Below are positions 45,072 through 52,131 of a stretch of DNA of 58,198 bases, piece after piece. The translations under genes and the position numbers were made by a program. The DNA is from Variovorax sp. 679 (GTDB lineage: Bacteria > Pseudomonadota > Gammaproteobacteria > Burkholderiales > Burkholderiaceae_C). The DNA is taken from NCBI RefSeq assembly GCF_003952185.1, contig NZ_RXFS01000023.1:1-58198 (forward strand). Reading direction: 5' to 3'. Each line of letters starts with the position of its first letter. The first letter of the stretch is position 1. The notes under the pieces are model-generated. The model saw only the letters and a program-made list of their open reading frames with translations, did not search any database and had not been told where the DNA came from.

Positions 45072-45733
45072 GTGACCAAGGCCTGTTTCTGACGCTGGAA
45101 GGCATCGACGGCGCGGGCAAGTCGAGCCACCTCGACGCGCTGGAGGCGCTGTTCAAGGCGAAGGGGCGCACGGTCGTGCGCACGCGCGAGCCCGGCGGTA
45201 CACAGCTGGCCGAGACGCTGCGCGGGCTGATCCTCGAACAGCCGATGGACCCGCTGACCGAATCGCTGCTGGTGTTCGCCGCCCGGCGCGATCACATCGT
45301 GCAGGTCATCGAGCCGGCGCTGGCGCGCGGCGACGTGGTGCTTTGCGACCGGTTCACCGACGCCACTTTCGCCTACCAGGGCGCAGGGCGTGGCTTCGAT
45401 CCGGCCGTCCTGTCGACGCTCGAGCAGTGGGTTCAGGCGGGAAGGGCTGCGTTGCCCGCCTCCACGCTGCTGCAGCCGCAGATCACGCTGTGGTTCGACC
45501 TGGCGCCCGAGATCGCCGCCCAGCGGCTGGCCGGCGCGCGGGTGCCCGACAAGTTCGAGGCGCAGCCGGTCGAGTTCTTCCGCCGCGTGGCGCAGGGCTA
45601 TGCAGCCCGTGCCGCCGCCGATGCACAGCGCTTCGTGCGCATCGATGCCAGCCAGGCGCGCGATCAGGTCTGGCGGCAGGTCGAGTCGGAGCTGCTGGCG
45701 CGTGGCGTGCTGGACGGCAGGGCGGTTCGATGA
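45068..45733 (+). CDS. tmk: Thymidylate kinase
   Basis: 221 residues, normal length. P-loop L-E-G-I-D-G-A-G-K-S-S, the R-E-P-G-G-T segment that binds dTMP, D-R-F-T-D-A-T-F-A-Y-Q-G and the LID region are all present. It phosphorylates dTMP to dTDP in the cytoplasm for DNA synthesis. The ATG overlaps the mltG stop and the stop overlaps the holB start, so translation of the three is likely coupled. Confidence 0.96.
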   Translation: MSDQGLFLTLEGIDGAGKSSHLDALEALFKAKGRTVVRTREPGGTQLAETLRGLILEQPMDPLTESLLVFAARRDHIVQVIEPALARGDVVLCDRFTDATFAYQGAGRGFDPAVLSTLEQWVQAGRAALPASTLLQPQITLWFDLAPEIAAQRLAGARVPDKFEAQPVEFFRRVAQGYAARAAADAQRFVRIDASQARDQVWRQVESELLARGVLDGRAVR

Positions 45734-46743
45734 GCGCCGAGGCACTGTCGCCCTGGCTGCGCCGGCCACTCACCGAACTGCTGCGCCAGCGCGGCCATGC
45801 GTGGCTGCTGCAGGGCCCCTCCGGCATCGGCCAGTACGAACTGGCGCTGGCCTTGGCTTCCGCATGGCTGTGCGAGCAGCCGACGCAGGAGGGCACCGCC
45901 TGCGGCCACTGTTCCAGCTGCCATGCGATCGAGGTCCGCACCCACGCCGACCTCTGCGTGCTGATGCCCGAAGTCGCCATGCAGGAGCTGAACTGGCCGC
46001 TCGACGAGAAGGCCCAGGCCGATATCGACGACAAGAAGCGCAAGCCCAGCCGCGAGATTCGCGTCGAGGCGATGCGCGATGCGGTCGGCTTTGCCCAGCG
46101 CACCAGTGCGCGCGGGCGAGGCAAGGTGGTGCTGGTGTACCCGGCCGAGCGCATGAACACGATCACCGCCAACGCGCTGCTGAAGACGCTCGAGGAGCCG
46201 GTCGGTGACGTCCGCTTCGTGCTCGCCAGCGAGGCAGCCTGGCAACTGCTGCCGACCATCCGCAGCCGCTGCCTTGGCTTCACGCTGCCCTGGCCTGAAA
46301 CCGCCGAGGCTGAGGCCTGGCTCACCGCTCAGGACGTGCCTGCGGCCGATGCCGCGGCCCTGCTGCGTGCCGCCGGCGGGCGGCCCAGCGACGCCCTGCG
46401 GCTTGCGCGCTCGGGGCAGTCGCCCAAGGCGTGGGCCTTGCTTCCGAAGGCGATGGTGCGCGGCGAAGTGGGGGCGTTGGCCGATCACGCGCCCGCGCAG
46501 GCCGTCGGCGCGCTGCAGAAGCTCTGCCACGACCTGATGGCTGTCGGAAACGGCGCCGCGCCACGTTTCTTCGATGCCGCCGATCTGCCCGCGGCGCCGT
46601 CCCGGCTGGCGCTTGCGCGCTGGTCGAAGTCGCTCGCCAGCGCCGCGAGAACCGCGGAGCACCCGTTCAATGCGGGCCTCATGCTCGAAGCGCTTGTGAG
46701 CGAAGCGCGAACCACCCTAAACTCTGCCGCTCGTCGCCCATGA
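45730..46743 (+). CDS. holB: DNA polymerase III subunit delta'
   Basis: 337 residues. The clamp-loader AAA+ fold shows a degenerate P-loop G-P-S-G-I-G-Q, where the Walker Lys is Gln, as expected for delta', which does not hydrolyse ATP. A zinc module has Cys residues in T-A-C-G-H-C-S-S-C. The L-K-T-L-E-E-P and T-I-R-S-R-C sensor motifs are intact. It belongs to the clamp loader that places the beta clamp. It overlaps tmk and pilZ by four bases each. Confidence 0.94.
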   Translation: MSAEALSPWLRRPLTELLRQRGHAWLLQGPSGIGQYELALALASAWLCEQPTQEGTACGHCSSCHAIEVRTHADLCVLMPEVAMQELNWPLDEKAQADIDDKKRKPSREIRVEAMRDAVGFAQRTSARGRGKVVLVYPAERMNTITANALLKTLEEPVGDVRFVLASEAAWQLLPTIRSRCLGFTLPWPETAEAEAWLTAQDVPAADAAALLRAAGGRPSDALRLARSGQSPKAWALLPKAMVRGEVGALADHAPAQAVGALQKLCHDLMAVGNGAAPRFFDAADLPAAPSRLALARWSKSLASAARTAEHPFNAGLMLEALVSEARTTLNSAARRP

Positions 46744-47126
46744 ACCAACCTGCCGCCTCCGCTGCGTCCGCAGCAACCCCCACACCCGCCCGGCCGAGCG
46801 TCATCCAGCTCGCCATCAAGGAAAAGGGCGCGCTGTACGCGGCCTACATCCCGCTGTTCGCCGAGGGTGGCATCTTCATTCCGACCTCGCGCGAATACCG
46901 GCTCGGCGACGACGTCTATGTGCTGCTGACGCTGCCTGAAGACCCGCAACGCTATCCGGTGGCCGGCAAGGTGGCCTGGATCACGCCGCCGCGTGCCGCC
47001 GGCAACCGGGCCCCGGGCGTTGGCATCCGTTTTCCTTCCGACGAGAAGTCGCGCCAGCTGAAGGCGCGCATCGAGGCGGCGCTCGGCGGCTCGATGGCCT
47101 CCGACCGCCCCACGCAAACCATCTGA
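46740..47126 (+). CDS. pilZ: PilZ domain protein (type IV pilus PilZ)
   Basis: 128 residues: a short Ala/Pro/Thr-rich head, then a PilZ domain (LAIKEKGALYAAYIPLFAEG, then GGIFIPT, VYVLLTLP, V-A-G-K-V-A-W-I-T-P, and G-V-G-I-R-F). It lacks the R-x-x-x-R and D-x-S-x-x-G residues that bind cyclic-di-GMP, like canonical Pseudomonas PilZ, which acts in pilus biogenesis without binding it. Its position straight after holB is conserved in Betaproteobacteria. It is the last tightly coupled gene of this string. Confidence 0.9.
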   Translation: MNQPAASAASAATPTPARPSVIQLAIKEKGALYAAYIPLFAEGGIFIPTSREYRLGDDVYVLLTLPEDPQRYPVAGKVAWITPPRAAGNRAPGVGIRFPSDEKSRQLKARIEAALGGSMASDRPTQTI

Positions 47127-47234
47127 GTTCTCCGCCGTCCTCGTGACGCGGAACTCGGTCGACGGCGCCACCTCCCATACAAAGGCCGAATCAGGGCCAG
47201 ACAAGGGCGAGCGCCGCGCGCTCCACCATTTCCG

Positions 47235-48041
47235 ATGTTCACAGACTCCCACTGCCACCTCACGTTTCCCGAATTCGCGGGCCAGATGCCGCAGATCCGC
47301 GCCGCCATGGCCGCGGCGCAGGTCGACCGGGCACTTTGCATCTGCACCAAGCTCGAGGAATTCGACGAAGTTCAGGCGCTGGCCGCGAGCTACGACAACT
47401 TCTGGGCCAGCGTGGGCGTGCACCCCGACAACGAGGACATCGCCGAGCCCTCGGTCGAAGACCTGGTGCGCCTTTCCGCGAGGCCGCGCGTGGTCGCCAT
47501 CGGCGAGACCGGCCTCGACTACTACCAGATGGAAGAGCGCAAGGGCGGCCGCAGCATTTCTGACATGGAATGGCAGCGCGACCGGTTCCGGGTGCACATC
47601 CGCGCCGCGCGGCAGACCCGCAAGCCGCTGATCATCCACACGCGCGAAGCGTCGGCGGACACGCTGGCGATCCTCAAGGAAGAGGGCGAGGACGCCTCGC
47701 CAGGCGCGGCGGGCGGCGTGTTCCATTGCTTCACAGAAACCGCCGAAGTGGCGCGCGCCGCGCTCGACCTGGGCTTCTACATCTCGTTTTCCGGCATCCT
47801 GACCTTCAAGAAGGCGCAGGACCTGCGCGACGTGGCCGCCTTCGTGCCGCTCGACCGCATGCTGATCGAGACCGACAGCCCATACCTCGCGCCGGTGCCG
47901 TACCGCGGAAAGACCAACAACCCGTCATACGTGCCCTACGTGGCGCAACAGATCGCAGAGCTGCGCAAGATGCCCGTAGAGGCCGTCGCCAAGGCCACGA
48001 GCGACAACTTCGAAACGTTGTTCAGGGAAGTCAAATCATGA
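47235..48041 (+). CDS. tatD: TatD family metal-dependent hydrolase (DNase)
   Basis: 268 residues. Metal ligands of the TIM-barrel amidohydrolase are visible: H-x-H in F-T-D-S-H-C-H-L-T, Glu in A-I-G-E-T-G-L-D-Y, His in I-I-H-T-R-E-A, His in V-F-H-C-F-T-E and Asp in I-E-T-D-S-P-Y-L-A-P. TatD enzymes are 3'-5' exonucleases in the cytoplasm with DNA repair roles. The gene stands 108 bases after pilZ and overlaps the ankyrin gene by ATGA. Confidence 0.94.
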   Translation: MFTDSHCHLTFPEFAGQMPQIRAAMAAAQVDRALCICTKLEEFDEVQALAASYDNFWASVGVHPDNEDIAEPSVEDLVRLSARPRVVAIGETGLDYYQMEERKGGRSISDMEWQRDRFRVHIRAARQTRKPLIIHTREASADTLAILKEEGEDASPGAAGGVFHCFTETAEVARAALDLGFYISFSGILTFKKAQDLRDVAAFVPLDRMLIETDSPYLAPVPYRGKTNNPSYVPYVAQQIAELRKMPVEAVAKATSDNFETLFREVKS

Positions 48042-48718
48042 AAAACTACTTCAAGAAATCGATTTATCTCATTGTCATTGCTGCATCTTTTGCCGCGCAT
48101 GCTGGTTCGTTCGAAGACTTTTTCAGGGCTGTGCGCGGCGACAACGCCGGCGGCGTGCGCAACCTGATCCAGCGCGGCTTCGACCCCAACACGCGCGACG
48201 AGCATGGCCAGACGGGCCTGCTGATCGCGCTGCGGGAGCCTTCGCCGAAGGTCGTCAAGGTGCTGATCGAGGCGCCGCAGACCGACGTGGACATCGCCAG
48301 CCCGAAGGACGAAACGCCGCTGATGCTGGCCGCCATCAAGGGCCAGCAGGACGTGGTCGACCAGTTGCTCAAGCGCGACGCTGCCGTCAACAAGACCGGC
48401 TGGACACCGCTGCACTACGCGGCCACCAGCGGGCAGATCGCGATCATCAAAGTGCTGCTCGAGAACTTCGCCTTCATCGATGCGCAGTCGCCCAACGGCA
48501 CCACGCCGCTGATGATGGCGGCCATGTACGGCTCCAACGATGCAGTGAAGCTGCTGCTGGACGAGGGCGCCGACACCACCATGAAGAACCAGCTCGGCAT
48601 GACCGCCGTCGACTTCGCCAACAAGGCGAACCGCTCGGAAGCCGCTTCGATGATCGCCGCGGCTGCCAACGCAAAGGCCAACGCGGCCAAGGCCGTCCCG
48701 AAGGACGGCAAGTGGTAA
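48038..48718 (+). CDS. Exported ankyrin-repeat protein
   Basis: 226 residues with a signal peptide (KSIYLIVIAASFAAHAGSFE) and about five ankyrin repeats (for example DETPLMLAAIKGQQDVVDQL and TPLHYAATSGQIAIIKVLLE). It ends in an Ala/Asn/Lys tail. It should be a periplasmic protein-binding scaffold; such ankyrin proteins are common in Burkholderiales beside tatD and some are linked to protection of catalases, though I cannot show that here. Translationally coupled to tatD by ATGA. Confidence 0.88.
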   Translation: MKNYFKKSIYLIVIAASFAAHAGSFEDFFRAVRGDNAGGVRNLIQRGFDPNTRDEHGQTGLLIALREPSPKVVKVLIEAPQTDVDIASPKDETPLMLAAIKGQQDVVDQLLKRDAAVNKTGWTPLHYAATSGQIAIIKVLLENFAFIDAQSPNGTTPLMMAAMYGSNDAVKLLLDEGADTTMKNQLGMTAVDFANKANRSEAASMIAAAANAKANAAKAVPKDGKW

Positions 48719-48741
48719 GGCCCTGAGGGGCGCCCTTCAAT

Positions 48742-49842
48742 TCAGCGCGGCTGTTGCTGCGTCGTGCAGTGGATGCCGCCGCCGCCCGCTGCGATGGCGT
48801 CGATGTCGAGCTGAACCACCTCGCGGCGCGGGAACAGCTCGCGAAGCAATGAACGGGCGTTGCCGTCGGCGCGTGAATCGCCGAACTGCGGCGCGATCAC
48901 AGCGCCGTTGCACACGTAGAAGTTGATGTAGCCCGCGGCGAACTCGGGCGTTTCGAGCTTCCTGCGCACCGATTCCGGTCCCTTGAGCACTTCCACGCGC
49001 AGCCGCTGGCCGCGTGCGTCGGTGGCCTGCTTCAGGATTTCCAGGTGCCGCCGGGTCACGGCACGGTCGTAGGAATCGGGGTCTTCGTCGAGACCGGCCA
49101 CCACCACGCCCGGCGCTGCGAAGCGCGCGTAGAAATCGGTGTGACCGTCGGTGATGTCGCGTCCCGCGATGCCGGGCAGCCAGATGATCTTGCGCAGGCC
49201 CAGCAGCCGTTTCAGTTCGGCTTCGCAGGCCTCCTTGCCCAGTCCGGGGTTGCGGTTGGCGTTGAGCACGCAGCTCTCGGTGATGATGGCCGTGCCCTGT
49301 CCGTCGACCTCGATGCCGCCGCCCTCCAGCACGAGTCGGGTACGTAGCCGCTGCACCCCAGCTGCGCCCGCCACGTACCCGGCAACTTCGGCGTCGGCCT
49401 CATGCTCCTGCTTGCGGCCCCAGCCGTTGAAGTTGAAGTCCACCCCGGCCCACTGGCCCGAGGCGTTGCGCACGAAGACGGGGCCCGTGTCACGCATCCA
49501 GAGATCGTCGACCGGCTGCACTTCGAGCTGCACCCGGTTGCCGCACAGGCGGGCCGCGAGGTCGTGGTCTTCCTCGTTCACCAGCATGCGCACCGGCTCG
49601 AAGGACGCGATCGTGCGCGCGATGAGCGCCAGGTGCTCGCGCACCGGCTTCAGCAGGCTCCGGCCCCAGACGTCTTCGTTGGCACCGAAGGACATCCAGG
49701 TGGCACGGTGCGGATCGCCTTCGTCGGGCATCTGCCAGGACTCGGATGCAGCCGCCATCGACGGCAGGCCCAGGCCCAGCGGCGCGAGGCTCAGGCCGCC
49801 CAGCAGGCGGCGACGGGTCAGCAGGGGAGAGGGCATGCGCAT
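48742..49842 (-). CDS. Agmatine deiminase family protein, Tat-type leader (copy 2)
   Basis: 366 residues. The leader has R-R-R-L-L-G-G followed by a hydrophobic stretch (a twin-arginine pattern). The body is an agmatine deiminase / peptidyl-arginine-deiminase-like fold: D-D-L-W-M-R-D-T-G, G-G-G-I-E-V-D-G-Q-G, D-G-H-T-D and catalytic Cys in G-G-G-G-I-H-C-T-T-Q. Known family members turn agmatine into N-carbamoylputrescine and are usually cytosolic, so an export leader is unusual. It follows the paralogous gene by 11 bases. ATG at 49842 is chosen; a second ATG two codons later is possible. Confidence 0.88.
   Translation of the reverse strand: MRMPSPLLTRRRLLGGLSLAPLGLGLPSMAAASESWQMPDEGDPHRATWMSFGANEDVWGRSLLKPVREHLALIARTIASFEPVRMLVNEEDHDLAARLCGNRVQLEVQPVDDLWMRDTGPVFVRNASGQWAGVDFNFNGWGRKQEHEADAEVAGYVAGAAGVQRLRTRLVLEGGGIEVDGQGTAIITESCVLNANRNPGLGKEACEAELKRLLGLRKIIWLPGIAGRDITDGHTDFYARFAAPGVVVAGLDEDPDSYDRAVTRRHLEILKQATDARGQRLRVEVLKGPESVRRKLETPEFAAGYINFYVCNGAVIAPQFGDSRADGNARSLLRELFPRREVVQLDIDAIAAGGGGIHCTTQQQPR
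49250..49323. repeat. 74-base tract identical to 50362-50435
   Basis: This tract encodes about 25 residues around GGGIEVDGQGTA in the downstream deiminase gene and is identical base for base to 50362-50435 in its neighbour, while flanking DNA differs. Recent gene conversion or strong purifying selection plus recent duplication would both explain it. Confidence 0.85.
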
Positions 49843-49853
49843 TTCGGTCAGTC

Positions 49854-51029
49854 CTACGCGGGTTCTTGCTGCGTCGTGCAGTGGATGCCGCCACCGCCCG
49901 CGGCGATGGCGTCGATGTTCAGCTGCACGATCTGGTGGCTGGGCAACTGTGCCGCCAGCGCATTGCGAGCTGCCTGGTCGGCGACAGCATCGCCGAATTC
50001 GGGCAGGAAAAGGGCCTTGTCGGTGATCAGGAAGTTCACGTAGCCTGCCGCGAAGTCCTTGCGGGAGAACTCGGGCCGCACCTTGGACGGCGTTTCCAGC
50101 ACGACGATCTTCAGCGCGCGGCCTTGTGCATCGGTGGCGGTGCGCAGCAGCTCCAGGTGGCGCCTGGTCACGGCGTGGTCGAAGGATTGCTCGTAGTTCT
50201 CCAGCGCGGCGACGATCACGCCAGGCTTGATGAAGCGGGCGTAGAAGTCGGTGTGGCCGTCCGTGATGTCGCGGTTGGCGATGCCCGGCAGCCAGATGAT
50301 CTTTTCCAGGCCCAGCAGGCGCTTGAGTTCGACCTCGGCGTCGGCCTTGCTGACGCCCGGATTGCGGTTGGCGTTGAGCACGCAGCTCTCGGTGATGATG
50401 GCCGTGCCCTGTCCGTCGACCTCGATGCCGCCGCCTTCCAGCACCAGCCGGCTGCGCAGCAGCGGAACGCCGGTCAGCTCGGCCATGCGTGCAGCGACCG
50501 TGGCGTCGCGGGCATGCGGCTGCTTGTTGCCCCAGCCGTTGAAATTGAAGCTCACCGCGGCGCGCTCGCCACGGGCATTGCGCACGAAGACGCAACCGGT
50601 GTCGCGCATCCAGAGGTCATCGATCTCGTGCTGGATCAACTGCACGTTGGAGCCGCAGAGCTGTCGGGCCGTAGCGAAATCGTCGGCACCGACAAGCATC
50701 TTCACCGGCTCGTAGACGCTGATGGCATTGGCGATGCGCGCCAAGGCTTGCTGCACCGGCTGGCGCATGGCGGAAGTCCATACGGACTCGCGTGCGGCGA
50801 AGGCCATCCAGACGGCGCGGTGAGGTGCGCTTTCGTCGGGCATGCGCCAGGCTTCGGCCGGCTGCGGGGAGGGCGAAGATGTGTTCGAGGAAGGAGTGGG
50901 AGCAGGGGCCGGCATGGGGAAAAAGGCTTGGGAGCCACCGCCGCCACTACCGCCGCCGCCGCATGCGGAGAGGAGTCCGCTCATGAATCCGAGGCTGCCA
51001 AGGCCCATCAGGGCACGTCGAGTCGTCAT
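49854..51029 (-). CDS. Agmatine deiminase family lipoprotein, Tat-type leader (copy 1)
   Basis: 391 residues. The leader combines a twin-arginine start (TTRRALMGLGSLGF) with a lipobox L-S-A-C at Cys 23, then a Gly/Ser and Pro/Ala/Ser linker, so it should be exported folded and lipidated. The catalytic core is complete: D-D-L-W-M-R-D-T-G, D-G-H-T-D and Cys in G-G-G-G-I-H-C-T-T-Q. It is close to the downstream copy across the body. Transcription likely starts after the LysR gene's end. Likely reaction is deimination of agmatine or a related guanidine; the exported location is inferred from the leader. Confidence 0.88.
   Translation of the reverse strand: MTTRRALMGLGSLGFMSGLLSACGGGGSGGGGSQAFFPMPAPAPTPSSNTSSPSPQPAEAWRMPDESAPHRAVWMAFAARESVWTSAMRQPVQQALARIANAISVYEPVKMLVGADDFATARQLCGSNVQLIQHEIDDLWMRDTGCVFVRNARGERAAVSFNFNGWGNKQPHARDATVAARMAELTGVPLLRSRLVLEGGGIEVDGQGTAIITESCVLNANRNPGVSKADAEVELKRLLGLEKIIWLPGIANRDITDGHTDFYARFIKPGVIVAALENYEQSFDHAVTRRHLELLRTATDAQGRALKIVVLETPSKVRPEFSRKDFAAGYVNFLITDKALFLPEFGDAVADQAARNALAAQLPSHQIVQLNIDAIAAGGGGIHCTTQQEPA
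50362..50435. repeat. 74-base tract identical to 49250-49323
   Basis: Second copy of the perfectly conserved tract, in the upstream deiminase gene. See the matching entry. Confidence 0.85.
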
Positions 51030-51106
51030 TGGGAAAATCTAGGGTTACTACTGAGGCATCGGATTCTGTCGACCTTTACTCATTTAAAAAATTGATCTTT
51101 TCTGGA

Positions 51107-51122
51107 CTGATTGGCCAATCAG
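51107..51122. promoter_or_regulatory. 16-base perfect palindrome CTGATTGGCCAATCAG upstream of the deiminase pair
   Basis: The palindrome lies 78-93 bases upstream of the first deiminase start and 17 bases after the LysR stop. It has no spacer, so it is a weak hairpin but a good dimer site. Position and symmetry fit a LysR-type activator box for the deiminase operon. A run of T further along the minus strand could alternatively make it part of the LysR terminator. Confidence 0.5.
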
Positions 51123-51138
51123 GCTCATGAATTGGTTG

Positions 51139-51993
51139 TCAGGCCTTGGCGTAGTCCAGCAGGCTCTCGAATACATGCCGAACGAGCGGCAGGCGCGGTT
51201 CACCCTCGGTGCGCGAGATCCAGAGCGTGCCGAGCGGCAGGCTCGGGTATGCGGTGAGGTGTCGCAGTTGGCCGTTGCGCAGAGCCTCATCGGCCAGCAG
51301 GCGCGACACCAGCGCGATGCCATGCCCGCGCAAGGCTGCGTCCAGCAGGAGGCGCGGATCGTCGTAGATCGCAAGCTTGCGCAGGCTGCCGAAGTGCTCG
51401 CGGATGAACGGGCCGATACGGTCGCTCGTGAGGTCGGTTTCGAGGCAGAGCATTCCCGAGGGCTCGCCGCCGGAGTCTGCATGCACGACCGCGACGAGCT
51501 CGTCGTCCAGCAATGGAACTTCGAGCACGCCGCGCTGCCTGAGCGGCTCGCGGGTGATGGCGATGTCCACGTCCATCTCGTCGATGTAGCGAGCCGTTTC
51601 GTCGATGGAGATGATCGGACAGAGCGCTGGATGCTCCTGCAGAAGCTTGTCCACGCGCGGCTGCAGCCAGCCTTTGACGACTGGCGCCGGACAGACCACC
51701 GTGACAAGGCTGTCGTCCATGTAGGTTTCGATGCGGCTCAAGCCGCTGCGGATCTGGTCGAGCGACTTGCTCACGCTGTCGAGCAGCAGACGCCCGGAGA
51801 CAGTCAGCTCGACGCCACGGCCCTTGCGCCGAAACAGCGGCTGGCCGACTTGCTCCTCGAGCTGCGCAATCTGGTGGCTGACCGCGGACTGGGAGATGCA
51901 AAGCTCGTCAGCAGCGCGCGAGTAGCTTCCCAGACGAGCGGCTGCTTCGAAGCCGATGAGGAATCTGAAGGAAGGCAGTCTGGCGTTCGACAT
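51139..51993 (-). CDS. LysR family transcriptional regulator
   Basis: 284 residues from the ATG at 51993. The N-terminal winged helix-turn-helix is classical (FEAAARLGSYSRAADELCIS, then QSAVSHQIAQLEEQVGQPLF), followed by the effector-binding domain (about 90-284). It resembles GcvA-type regulators. Located just upstream of, and on the same strand as, two tandem deiminase genes, it is likely their regulator, with palindromes on both sides of it as candidate sites. The effector could be agmatine or a polyamine, but that is inference only. Confidence 0.92.
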   Translation of the reverse strand: MSNARLPSFRFLIGFEAAARLGSYSRAADELCISQSAVSHQIAQLEEQVGQPLFRRKGRGVELTVSGRLLLDSVSKSLDQIRSGLSRIETYMDDSLVTVVCPAPVVKGWLQPRVDKLLQEHPALCPIISIDETARYIDEMDVDIAITREPLRQRGVLEVPLLDDELVAVVHADSGGEPSGMLCLETDLTSDRIGPFIREHFGSLRKLAIYDDPRLLLDAALRGHGIALVSRLLADEALRNGQLRHLTAYPSLPLGTLWISRTEGEPRLPLVRHVFESLLDYAKA

Positions 51994-52046
51994 GGTGCGA
52001 GGGCTTTTGAGGTGATTCGATGCTAATGCTGGGTGCACTGGGCAAC

Positions 52047-52070
52047 TGTGGAACTCGTCCATATTCCACA
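52047..52070. promoter_or_regulatory. Inverted repeat TGTGGAA / TTCCACA upstream of the LysR gene
   Basis: TGTGGAA at 52047-52053 is the exact reverse complement of TTCCACA at 52064-52070, with ten bases between, 54 to 77 bases before the LysR start in an AT-rich stretch. This is a good candidate for autoregulation. Confidence 0.5.
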
Positions 52071-52131
52071 CAATGTGCATTATGTTAAATATCATGCGCA
52101 CTCGAAGGCACGCGAAATTGCCACCCAAGCT

